A DNA stretch of 64,000 nt, from positions 29,843 through 93,842 of the forward strand of contig NZ_LRUN01000060.1 in assembly GCF_001679645.1 (NCBI RefSeq), given 5' to 3'. The notes beneath the pieces are model-generated. The model saw only the letters and a program-made list of their open reading frames with translations, had not been told where the DNA came from and ran no database searches. A program made the position numbers and the translations under genes. Shown piece by piece: positions 24,727 through 32,905 of the stretch; within the stretch, counting starts at the first letter, position 1; each line of letters opens with the position of its first letter. This DNA comes from Pseudomonas bananamidigenes. GTDB lineage: Bacteria > Pseudomonadota > Gammaproteobacteria > Pseudomonadales > Pseudomonadaceae.

Positions 24727-25602
24727 ATGCGCGCTCTACTCGTGTTGTTCAGCCTGACGCTGTCGATGTCGTTGTCGGCTGCGGAAAAACTGCCAGTGGT
24801 CACCAGCTTCAGCATCCTTGCCGACATGGTGCATCAGGTCGGCGGCGAGCATATCCAGATTACCGACATGGTCGGTCCCGACGCCGATGCCCACACCTAT
24901 GAACCGACACCGGAAGATGCGAAGGCACTGCTGAAAGCAAAATTGATCCTAAAAAACGGCCTGGGTTTCGAACCCTGGCTGGATCGACTGGTGACCAGCA
25001 CCGACACCCGAGCCACGGTCATCAGCGCCAGCCACGGCGTGATCCCCCGCTCTCTGGATGAAGACGGCGAGACCGTGCCCGACCCTCACGCCTGGCACAA
25101 CCTGGCCAACACCGAGTTGTATGTCGCCAACATTACCAAGGCTCTGATCGCCGCTGACCCGGCGAACAAGGCCGACTACGAACGCAACAGCAAGGCCTAC
25201 CTGAAACAGATCTACGCCCTCCTCGCCGAAGCCAAGGCCAAACTCGGTTCCCTGCCGCCCGGCAATCGCAAGATCGTCACCAGCCACGACGCCTTTGGTT
25301 ATCTCGGCCAGGCCTACGGGATCGACTTCATGGCGCCGCAAGGGTTGTCCACCGAGCGCGAACCTTCCGCCGCCGAAGTCGCCGCGTTGATCACCCAGAT
25401 CCGCCAAGCCAAGGTCAAAGCCGTGTTCATGGAAAACATCAAGGACGCGCGCCTGCTCAAACAGATCGCCGACGAAAGCAGCGCGCACATCGGCGGCACA
25501 CTGTACTCCGACGCCCTCTCCGCTTCAGGTCCGGCCAGCACGTTCACCGGCCTGTTCGAATCCAACCTCAATACTCTTTACGACGCCCTGAGCCAACCAT
25601 GA
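24727..25602 (+). CDS. Periplasmic metal-binding protein (ZnuA/AztC-like)
   Basis: 291-aa cluster A-I solute-binding protein with a signal peptide (MRALLVLFSLTLSMSLSAA). Predicted metal ligands line up with the zinc type: His56 (DAHTYEP), His121 (DPHAWHN), His187 (TSHDAFGY) and Asp262 (LYSDALS); a third His in place of Glu favours zinc over manganese. The flexible loop between the first two ligands (about 101-120) is Asp/Glu-rich and lacks the long His stretch of many ZnuA proteins, making it more like AztC. ATG 24727 lies 11 nt after the permease. Its stop overlaps the gamma-CA start as ATGA. Confidence 0.9.
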   Translation: MRALLVLFSLTLSMSLSAAEKLPVVTSFSILADMVHQVGGEHIQITDMVGPDADAHTYEPTPEDAKALLKAKLILKNGLGFEPWLDRLVTSTDTRATVISASHGVIPRSLDEDGETVPDPHAWHNLANTELYVANITKALIAADPANKADYERNSKAYLKQIYALLAEAKAKLGSLPPGNRKIVTSHDAFGYLGQAYGIDFMAPQGLSTEREPSAAEVAALITQIRQAKVKAVFMENIKDARLLKQIADESSAHIGGTLYSDALSASGPASTFTGLFESNLNTLYDALSQP

Positions 25603-26159
25603 TCCGAAAAAATCCTTCCGGCGATTTGCCGCAAATTGCCGAGTCTGCCTACGTCGATAAAACCGCAATCATCTGCGGCAAGGTAGTGATCGGCGACAAC
25701 GTGTTCGTCGGTCCCTATGCGGTCATTCGCGCCGATGAGGTGGACGCCTCGGGCGCAATGGAGCCGATCACCATCGGCGCCAACTCGAACATCCAGGATG
25801 GCGTAGTGATTCACTCCAAGTCTGGCGCAGCGGTGACCATCGGCGAGTTCAGCTCCATCGCCCACCGCTCGATCGTGCATGGCCCGTGCAAAGTCGGCGA
25901 CCGGGTGTTCATCGGTTTCAACAGCGTGCTGTTCAACTGCGTGGTCGGCGACGGTTGCGTGGTACGGCACAACTCGGTGGTCGATGGCCGGGATCTGCCG
26001 GATGCGTTTTATGTGCCCTCCACCACCCGCATCGGGCCGAACACCGATTTGTCGCAGTACCCGCCAGTGAGTGTCAGCGCTTCAGAGTTTTCCGAAGACG
26101 TGGCGCGCACCAATGTCGATCTGGTGCGCGGCTACAAGGCCCTGCAGAACGAGTTCTGA
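25599..26159 (+). CDS. Gamma-type carbonic anhydrase family protein
   Basis: 186-aa left-handed beta-helix (hexapeptide repeat) protein with repeats such as IICGKVVIGDNVFVGPYAVI. Gamma-CA signatures are present: FVGPYAVIRADEV (Arg/Asp site), NIQDGVVIHSKSG and the His ligands in VVIHSK, SIAHRSIVHG. It would hydrate CO2 using zinc or, in gamma-CAs, iron or cobalt. That fits a backup enzyme for zinc-poor cells. Same position as PA5540. The start ATG overlaps the stop of the binding-protein gene. A related acetyltransferase-like function cannot be excluded. Confidence 0.88.
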   Translation: MIRKNPSGDLPQIAESAYVDKTAIICGKVVIGDNVFVGPYAVIRADEVDASGAMEPITIGANSNIQDGVVIHSKSGAAVTIGEFSSIAHRSIVHGPCKVGDRVFIGFNSVLFNCVVGDGCVVRHNSVVDGRDLPDAFYVPSTTRIGPNTDLSQYPPVSVSASEFSEDVARTNVDLVRGYKALQNEF

Positions 26160-26162
26160 ACC

Positions 26163-27500
26163 ATGAACAGTGTGCTGATTCGCAATGCGCGACTGGTGAA
26201 TGAAGGACGTGAGTTCGACGCCGATCTGCTGGTCAGCCACGGACGCATCATCAAGATCGCCCCCAGTATCGAAGGCGAAAACGCCGGACTGGAAATCGAC
26301 GCCGCCGGTCAATGGCTGCTACCGGGAATGATCGATGATCAAGTGCATTTCCGTGAGCCGGGTTCGCCGACCAAGGGCAGCATCTACACCGAATCCCGCG
26401 CCGCGGTGGCCGGGGGCATCACCAGCTTCATGGACATGCCCAACACCAACCCGGCCACCCTCACCCTCGAAACATTGGCTGATAAAAAGCGCCGGGCGGC
26501 GATCAATTCGGTGGCCAACTACGGCTTTCACTTCGGTGTCAGCCACGACAACCTGGACACTGTCGCGGCGCTCAATCCCAGTGAGGTGGCCGGGGTGAAA
26601 GTGTTCATGGGCGCGTCGACCGGCAATATGCTGGTCGATGATCCCCGGACGCTGGAACGATTATTCGCCGAGGTGCCGACGATTCTGCTGGCCCATTGCG
26701 AACACACGCCGAGCATCGAGGCCAACACCGCAAAGCTGTATGAGCGTTTCGGCGACCATCTTCCGCCCGACGCCCATGCCTTGATCCGAAATGCCGAGGC
26801 CTGTTATCGCTCATCTTCACTGGCGGTTGATCTCGCCAAACGCCATGGCACTCGCCTGCACGTGTTGCACCTGACCACCGCCCGGGAGCTGGAGCTGTTC
26901 GAGGACAAGCCGCTGACGCACAAACGCATTACGGCGGAAGTCTGCCTGCATCATTTGCTGTTCGATGATCGCGACTATCCGGACTTCGGCAACCAGATCA
27001 AATGCAACCCGGCGATCAAGACCCGGGCTGATCGCGATGCCCTGCGTCTTGCCTTGCTCAGTAATCGTCTGGATGTGATCGGCAGTGACCACGCCCCGCA
27101 TACCTGGGCGGAGAAACAGCTGTCGTATGCCCAGGCGCCGTCCGGTCTGCCACTGGTGCAACATGCGATGCCGGCGTTGCTGGAGCTGGTAGCGGACGGT
27201 GTTCTGCCGATCACAACCCTGGTGGCGAAGACCAGCCATCGGGTGGCGGATCTGTTCGCCATTCCGGATCGTGGTTATCTGAGAGAGGGATATTGGGCGG
27301 ATCTGGTATTGATTCAGTCAGAACCCGAGGGTGTCGCGGTATCGCGGCAACCTGTTCTGTCACAGTGCGGGTGGACGCCGTTTGCCCGTCGCAGCTTTCG
27401 CCATCGGGTGAGTACGACGCTGGTATCGGGGCAGATTGCATGGCACGCCAATCGACTGCACGAAGGCTGTCAGGGATTGCCACTGCGATTCATACGCTAA
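26163..27500 (+). CDS. pyrQ: Dihydroorotase PyrQ (zinc-island paralogue)
   Basis: 445-aa amidohydrolase closing carbamoyl-aspartate to dihydroorotate in pyrimidine synthesis. Ligand motifs: DQVHFREPG near residue 60 (HxxR of dihydroorotase), VKVFMGAST (carbamylated-Lys region), LLAHCEH (His), LHVLHLTT (His) and GSDHAPHTWAEK (catalytic Asp). This class keeps its own metal and substitutes for PyrC under zinc limitation; PAO1 has pyrQ at the same spot (PA5541). It is the last gene of the folE2 operon, 3 nt after gamma-CA, ending in a strong bidirectional terminator. Confidence 0.92.
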   Translation: MNSVLIRNARLVNEGREFDADLLVSHGRIIKIAPSIEGENAGLEIDAAGQWLLPGMIDDQVHFREPGSPTKGSIYTESRAAVAGGITSFMDMPNTNPATLTLETLADKKRRAAINSVANYGFHFGVSHDNLDTVAALNPSEVAGVKVFMGASTGNMLVDDPRTLERLFAEVPTILLAHCEHTPSIEANTAKLYERFGDHLPPDAHALIRNAEACYRSSSLAVDLAKRHGTRLHVLHLTTARELELFEDKPLTHKRITAEVCLHHLLFDDRDYPDFGNQIKCNPAIKTRADRDALRLALLSNRLDVIGSDHAPHTWAEKQLSYAQAPSGLPLVQHAMPALLELVADGVLPITTLVAKTSHRVADLFAIPDRGYLREGYWADLVLIQSEPEGVAVSRQPVLSQCGWTPFARRSFRHRVSTTLVSGQIAWHANRLHEGCQGLPLRFIR

Positions 27501-27504
27501 AAAA

Positions 27505-27536
27505 CGCCCCCACACTGTTGTGGGGGCGGTTGGTTT
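27505..27536. terminator. Bidirectional terminator, pyrQ / DUF3617
   Basis: Perfect 10-bp stem CGCCCCCACA / TGTGGGGGCG with loop CTGT (27505-27528), preceded by a run of A and followed by GTTGGTTTTT. T-tracts are available on both strands, so it ends both convergent transcripts. Confidence 0.9.
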
Positions 27537-27537
27537 T

Positions 27538-28056
27538 TCAGGCTCTTGGTTTGACCGTGCCGCAATCCTGACCCAGCCACACGGCGCGGGTTTCCAGACT
27601 GCCCTTCTGGTTGATCCCGATGGCATTGAACGTGCCGTTGGCGACGGTCGTGAACTCGCGATCACTGATGAACGTGGCCACACCTGTGCCCTGGGCTCGC
27701 GGGCAACTGAAGCGGAATTTCCACTGATTGCCGTTGCGCTCGGTGATCTGCTGCTTGCAGCCCGACTGCGGGTCTGCCAGCGGAATATCATTGGTCGCCA
27801 CTTGCTGCGGTGTCAGGCAGGCACGAATGCCCTTGCCGCCGATATTGATCCCCTGCTTCTCCAGCTGCGCCCGTTGTTGCGGAGTGATCTGGCCCTGAAT
27901 CTGGCCAAGGATCGATTGCACGTCCATGGCCTGATCATCGACTTTCACGTTGCTCGACGTCATTTCCCACAAGCCCGGCTGCAGCATTTGCGCCTGAGCC
28001 ACCAACGGCAAGGCCAACCCCAGACCCAGCGCCAAACCCAGCAGACGAACGTTCAT
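27538..28056 (-). CDS. DUF3617 periplasmic protein
   Basis: 172 aa with a signal peptide (MNVRLLGLALGLGLALPLVAQA). DUF3617 marks: MLQPGLWEMTSSNVKVDD, RACLTPQQ, SGCKQQITERNGNQWKFRFSC and TFISDREFTTV. Four Cys could pair in the periplasm. The function of DUF3617 is unknown. AGGAG 8 nt upstream supports the ATG at 28056. Monocistronic: a terminator lies downstream and the divergent cls gene upstream. Confidence 0.85.
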   Translation of the reverse strand: MNVRLLGLALGLGLALPLVAQAQMLQPGLWEMTSSNVKVDDQAMDVQSILGQIQGQITPQQRAQLEKQGINIGGKGIRACLTPQQVATNDIPLADPQSGCKQQITERNGNQWKFRFSCPRAQGTGVATFISDREFTTVANGTFNAIGINQKGSLETRAVWLGQDCGTVKPRA

Positions 28057-28202
28057 TGCAAAACTCCTGATCAGTAGTGGCCGTTAGACGCCAGCCGCCT
28101 GTTTCGGTTCATGGGCGGCTTTCACGGCTGAAAATAAAATAGCGACAAGCGCAAAGGAACATGGTCTGTTAAGCATTGAATCTTCAGGAGCAAGGTTGCC
28201 CC

Positions 28203-29642
28203 ATGGATTATTTCGGCCCGCACATCTTCGGTTATCTGATTGCACTGATACATACTCTGGGCACCATTGCCGCCATTCATGCCGTGTTGACTGTCAGAAC
28301 CGCACAAGGCTCGATCGCCTGGGCGCTGTCTCTGGTCTTCATCCCTTATCTCACGCTCATTCCCTATCTGGTGTTCGGTCGCAGCACCTTCGACGGTTAT
28401 ATCAAGGCCCGGCGCCAGGCCAACGAACAGATGCGCCAGGCCGTATCCGAACTGAACTGGCGCCCTTGGGTGGAAGAAGCCCTGACGGCTCGCGCTTCAA
28501 ACGCCTACGACTCGTTGCGGGCGATGCCGAAGCTGGGACGCATGCCGTGTCTGGCCAATAACGAAGTGCGATTGCTGATCAACGGCAGCAGCACTTTCGA
28601 GGCGATTTTCCACGCAATCAGCCAGGCACGGGAAGCGGTGCTGATTCAGTTTTTCATCATTCACGACGATCGCCTCGGTCAGCGCCTGCTCCAACTGTTG
28701 TTGAAAAAGGCCGCCGAAGGTGTCGCCATTCATCTGCTCTATGACCGCATCGGCAGCCACGCCCTGCCCCACAACTACGTGCAGCAATTGCGCGACGGCG
28801 GTGTCGAGGTCAAGGCCTTCGCCACCCGCAGCGGCTGGCTCAACCGCTTTCAGGTGAACTTCCGCAACCACCGCAAGATCGTGGTGGTCGACGGAATGAT
28901 CGGGTTTGTCGGCGGGCACAACGTCGGCGACGAATACATGGGCGAAAAACCACCCCTGGCGCCCTGGCGCGATACGCATGTGCAGGTGCGGGGGCCAGTG
29001 GTCGCCTGCATGCAGGAGTCATTTGCCGAAGACTGGTTCTGGGCCGCGCGCACGCTGCCGCCGTTGATCCTGCCCGAGGTTTATCCGGATGACGGCGTAC
29101 TCTGCCAGTTGCTCGCCAGCGGCCCGGCGGATGCCTGTGAAACCTGCTCGCTGTTCTTCGTCGAAGCCATCCATGCCGCCACCGAACGCGTGTGGATCAC
29201 CAGTCCTTACTTCATTCCTGACGAAGCGGTATTCGCTGCATTGCGTCTTGCGGTTCTGCGCGGTGTCGATGTGCGACTGTTATTGCCCTCGCGTCCCGAT
29301 CACCGGATCGTCTATGCCGCGTCGAGCCTCTATGCATTCGAAGCGGTGCGCGCCGGAGTGCGGGTGTTCCGCTACCAACCGGGTTTTCTGCATCAGAAAG
29401 TGGTGCTGGTGGATAACGAGATCAGCGCCATCGGCAGCGCCAACCTGGATAACCGTTCGTTCCGGTTGAATTTCGAAGTGATGCTGCTGACGGTCGACAG
29501 CGAATTCGCCGGCCACGTGGAACAGATGCTCAACGATGACTTCGCCCTGTCTTACGAGATCGCCAAGGAAGAAAGCCGGGAGATCCATCGCCTGCAACAG
29601 CTCGGCATGCGGATCGCCCGGCTGATTTCACCGATTCTCTAG
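28203..29642 (+). CDS. cls: Cardiolipin synthase A
   Basis: 479-aa inner-membrane phospholipase-D-superfamily enzyme condensing two phosphatidylglycerols to cardiolipin. Two N-terminal helices (about 5-60, YLIALIHTLGTIAAIHAVL and WALSLVFIPYLTLIPYLVFG) precede two HKD catalytic motifs: HRKIVVVDGMIGFVGG near residue 222 and HQKVVLVDNEISAIGSAN near residue 397. AGGAG about 9 nt before ATG 28203 fixes the start; the in-frame TTG at 28176 is rejected. It is convergent with cfa, with stop codons one base apart; both modify membrane phospholipids. Confidence 0.95.
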   Translation: MDYFGPHIFGYLIALIHTLGTIAAIHAVLTVRTAQGSIAWALSLVFIPYLTLIPYLVFGRSTFDGYIKARRQANEQMRQAVSELNWRPWVEEALTARASNAYDSLRAMPKLGRMPCLANNEVRLLINGSSTFEAIFHAISQAREAVLIQFFIIHDDRLGQRLLQLLLKKAAEGVAIHLLYDRIGSHALPHNYVQQLRDGGVEVKAFATRSGWLNRFQVNFRNHRKIVVVDGMIGFVGGHNVGDEYMGEKPPLAPWRDTHVQVRGPVVACMQESFAEDWFWAARTLPPLILPEVYPDDGVLCQLLASGPADACETCSLFFVEAIHAATERVWITSPYFIPDEAVFAALRLAVLRGVDVRLLLPSRPDHRIVYAASSLYAFEAVRAGVRVFRYQPGFLHQKVVLVDNEISAIGSANLDNRSFRLNFEVMLLTVDSEFAGHVEQMLNDDFALSYEIAKEESREIHRLQQLGMRIARLISPIL

Positions 29643-29643
29643 T

Positions 29644-30831
29644 TCAAGGGTTGTAGATGTCGTCACGTGTCCAGGGCAGCTCATGACTGCCGTCGGGATG
29701 GGCCTTCACGGCGAGGATCTGGTGCAGATTGATCCAGCCCCTGGCAAACGCATAGGCACAACCGGCCAGATACAGGCGCCAGATCCGCAGGGCCTGTTCC
29801 GGTACCAGTTTCGCGGCGGCTTCCAGATTGTCCTCCAGACGTTCGCTCCAGTGATCGAGGGTTCGCGCGTAGTGCAGGCGCAGGCTCTCGACATCGACAA
29901 CCTCCAGACCTGCTTCACTGATGTTGGCCGTGATCATCGCCAGATGTGGCAACTCCCCGTTGGGAAACACGTATTTCTCGATGAAGTCCCCGGCGCCGCG
30001 CCCCACCGGGCGGCCGTCGGTATGCTTGGCGGTGATGCCATGGTTCATCACCAGACCGCCCTCTTTCACCGCACCGAACAGGATGCGGGTGTACTCGGGC
30101 AAATTGGCGTGACCGACATGCTCGAACATGCCCACGCTCACGACCTTGTCGAACCGCCCGTCCTGGGGCAGGTCCCGGTAGTCGAGCAACTGCAATTCGA
30201 CCTGATCTTCCAGGCCGTCGGCTTTCACCCGTTCGCGGGCCAGCGCCAACTGCTCCTTGCTCAGGGTGATGCCAAAAACCCTGGCACCGAATTCCCGGGC
30301 AGCAAAGCGTGCCAGCCCACCCCAGCCACAGCCGACATCCAGCAGATACTCGCCCGGCTGTAGCCGCAGTTTGCGGCACAAATGGCGAAACTTGGCTTCT
30401 TGCGCCTGCTCGATGGATTCGCTGCCGGTCTCGAAATAGGCGCAGGAGTACACCATGTTGCTGTCCAGCCACAGCTGGTAGAACTCGTTGGAAAGGTCGT
30501 AGTGGTAGGAAATCGACTGGGCGTCGGTTTCCTTGTCGTGCAAGGTGCGCACGGGATGACTGCCTTCATCTTCATCGAGCAGCGCGGTGCTCAGCTCGTC
30601 GCAGACGCGGATGACCTCGCTGATCGAGCCTTCAAGCTCGACCTTACCCTCGACGAATGCGCCCCCCAGCGCATCCAGACTGGGATGGGTGAGCTGGGCC
30701 ACCATTTGCGGATCCTTGACCACGATGGTCACGCTGGGATCGGGCCCGAGATCGAATTCATGGCCGTCCCAGAGTCGCAGGCGAAGCGGAAGCCGCAGAT
30801 TCTGTAAGGCCGGTGGAAGTTGCGCGAGCAT
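29644..30831 (-). CDS. cfa: Cyclopropane-fatty-acyl-phospholipid synthase
   Basis: 395-aa SAM-dependent enzyme that adds a methylene across phospholipid acyl double bonds. The N-terminal lipid-binding half is about residues 1-120. The methyltransferase domain shows YLLDVGCGWGGLARFAAREF (SAM site), GITLSKEQLALAR, QLLDYRDLP and SVGMFEHVG. C-terminal conserved W-x-RLYLAGCAYAF and the bicarbonate-site residues (SYHYDLSNEFYQLWLD) are present. The ATG at 30831 has AGGGGG upstream; a longer frame to 30876 is not needed. Convergent with cls. Confidence 0.93.
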   Translation of the reverse strand: MLAQLPPALQNLRLPLRLRLWDGHEFDLGPDPSVTIVVKDPQMVAQLTHPSLDALGGAFVEGKVELEGSISEVIRVCDELSTALLDEDEGSHPVRTLHDKETDAQSISYHYDLSNEFYQLWLDSNMVYSCAYFETGSESIEQAQEAKFRHLCRKLRLQPGEYLLDVGCGWGGLARFAAREFGARVFGITLSKEQLALARERVKADGLEDQVELQLLDYRDLPQDGRFDKVVSVGMFEHVGHANLPEYTRILFGAVKEGGLVMNHGITAKHTDGRPVGRGAGDFIEKYVFPNGELPHLAMITANISEAGLEVVDVESLRLHYARTLDHWSERLEDNLEAAAKLVPEQALRIWRLYLAGCAYAFARGWINLHQILAVKAHPDGSHELPWTRDDIYNP

Positions 30832-30997
30832 GGAATATCCCCCTGGTTTCAGACGTCTGATCTGAGGGTAGACCATCCTTGAAAATTAGCAGGCTATCGA
30901 TTCAATAGTCGCCACCTATCACACAGCAGCACCGATCTCCCTCCTGCGGTGCGCCTGTACAGAAGACTGCGGGATCGGCGCACCGTTCGAAAAATGA

Positions 30998-32905
30998 TCA
31001 GTTCTGCCCGTCAAGCTTCAACAACGGTTCCTGGAATCGCAGCAAGCGCCCGGCGTTGCCCAGTACCAGCAAGGTACTCAGGTTGTGCAACAACGCGGCA
31101 ATCATTGCCCCGGCCGCCCCCAACCAGCCGAATGCAGCGAATACGACGATGGCCAACGTCCAGCCCAGACCGATGATCACGTTCACCTGCAGCGTGCGCC
31201 GGCATTGGCGACTCAGGCGCACACACGTGCCGAGCCGGCGCAGATCGCTGCCGATCAGCACGATGTCGGCGGACGCCAACGCTATATCCGCCCCACCCGC
31301 GCCCATCGCGACGCCTACCACACCGGCCTTGAGTGCCAGCGAATCATTGATGCCGTCACCGACCACCATCGGCCGGAATCCATGGTCGATTTCCTTCAAT
31401 ACCCGATTGAGTTTGTCTTCGGGCAACGCCTGAGCTTCGACTTCCTGCAAGCCGACATCCCGGGCCAGGGTATGCGCCACGCTCTGCCGGTCGCCGGTCA
31501 GCAGCAGTTGCCGACCGAGGCCCAACTCGCGCAGTTCGCTCAAGGCGGATTTCGCTTCCGGTTTGACGCTGTCGGCCAGCAAGAGCCAGGCGAGGAATTC
31601 ACCGTTCAACGCCAGACCGGCAATCGGGCCATCGTGCTCGGGAATCGTTGTAGTCGGGATCCCCAGCTGCGCAAACAGCTCCGGGCGACCCAGCGCGGCT
31701 TCACCTTGCTCCGTTCTGGCGACCACACCCAGCCCCTGGCGTTCGTGAATGTCGGTCAGCACCAGCATCTGGTCTGCGTGGATCAGTCCGGCCAGCGCCC
31801 GACTGACCGGGTGACTGCTCGCAGCGCCAAGACTGGCGGCCAGTGCCATCACCGAATCGTGATCCGCCTGGGTGCTGCTGATCGACTGCAAGCGCAACGT
31901 GCCGTAAGTCAGCGTGCCGGTCTTGTCCACCACCAGCGAAGTAAGGTCGGCCAGTTCTTCAAGAAAAGCCGAACTGCGGATCAGAATCCCGTGCCGCGCC
32001 GCCACCGCCACCCCGGCAATCGCCGTGGCCGGTGCCGACAGCACCAATGCGCAAGGACAGGCTGCGACCAGCACCGCCAACATCGCCTGCGCATCCTGGG
32101 TCACAAACCAGGTCACTGCCGCCAGCAGCAACACCAGCACCATGTAGCTGCCGGCATAACGTTCCAGCAGCCGGGTGATCGGCGGCTTGGAGCGCTCGGC
32201 GTTCTGCATCAGGGCGATGACCTTGCCCAGGGTCGATTCACCGCCGGTGCGGGTCACTTCTATCCGCAACAGACCATCGAGGTTGATCGCTCCGCCGAAC
32301 ACGGTCATTCCGACGCTTGCCTCGACGGGCACCGACTCACCCGTGATCGACGCGGTGTCGAGGCTGGCCTGGCCGGACAACACGCGACCGTCCGCCGGTA
32401 CCCGATCGCCGGCCCGTACTTCGACGGTGTCACCGGCCTTGAGCGTGCCGTTATCGACTTCGATGACCGTGCCATCTGCCTGAACCTTTCGTGCATGGCT
32501 GCGAGTGAGCTGGCCCAACGCATGAATCGCCTCTTGCGAGCCGATCACGCTGCGCTCCTCCAGCACATGGCCGAAGATCATGATGATGGGCAACAACGCA
32601 GCGGTGAGCAGATCACCGGTGGCCCAGGCCCCGAGCATCGCCAGCGCAATCAACTGATCGGTGATGCCGTGCAGGCTTGGGTATCGCAGGCTGAACCATG
32701 CCGAACGCATCACCGGCACTGCCACCAGCAAAGACGCGACACCCAGCAGCAACTGACTGACGCCTGTCTGTTCAGGCATCAACCAGCGCCAGACCAATCC
32801 GAGCCCGAGCAAACCGAGAGCGAGCATCGCCAGGGTCAACTGGCGCGCAGCGCGACGTTGCTCGGCCGAGGACAACAGGCTCGGTGCGGCATTGGTGACA
32901 GTCAT
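30998..32905 (-). CDS. P1B-type metal-transporting ATPase (HmtA-like)
   Basis: 635-aa heavy-metal P-type ATPase. Landmarks: actuator TGES (188-191), CPC metal-site triplet in ACPCALVLSAP (283-285), phosphorylated Asp in DKTGT (327-331), SSHP (363-366), GDGINDS (516-522) and HNLS in the last helices (607-610). No N-terminal HMA domain or Cys/His tail. CPC plus HN does not decide the metal. The three SPFH genes upstream and the HmtA gene neighbourhood of P. aeruginosa (recalled as PA2435-2439) suggest a zinc/copper transporter, possibly an importer as reported for HmtA. It is the last gene of a four-gene operon, overlapping the preceding gene by 4 nt. Confidence 0.85.
   Translation of the reverse strand: MTVTNAAPSLLSSAEQRRAARQLTLAMLALGLLGLGLVWRWLMPEQTGVSQLLLGVASLLVAVPVMRSAWFSLRYPSLHGITDQLIALAMLGAWATGDLLTAALLPIIMIFGHVLEERSVIGSQEAIHALGQLTRSHARKVQADGTVIEVDNGTLKAGDTVEVRAGDRVPADGRVLSGQASLDTASITGESVPVEASVGMTVFGGAINLDGLLRIEVTRTGGESTLGKVIALMQNAERSKPPITRLLERYAGSYMVLVLLLAAVTWFVTQDAQAMLAVLVAACPCALVLSAPATAIAGVAVAARHGILIRSSAFLEELADLTSLVVDKTGTLTYGTLRLQSISSTQADHDSVMALAASLGAASSHPVSRALAGLIHADQMLVLTDIHERQGLGVVARTEQGEAALGRPELFAQLGIPTTTIPEHDGPIAGLALNGEFLAWLLLADSVKPEAKSALSELRELGLGRQLLLTGDRQSVAHTLARDVGLQEVEAQALPEDKLNRVLKEIDHGFRPMVVGDGINDSLALKAGVVGVAMGAGGADIALASADIVLIGSDLRRLGTCVRLSRQCRRTLQVNVIIGLGWTLAIVVFAAFGWLGAAGAMIAALLHNLSTLLVLGNAGRLLRFQEPLLKLDGQN

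Noticed and set aside
23932..25602. 556-aa extension of the zinc-binding protein
   Set aside because: It overlaps the permease gene in another frame; the signal peptide begins at 24727.
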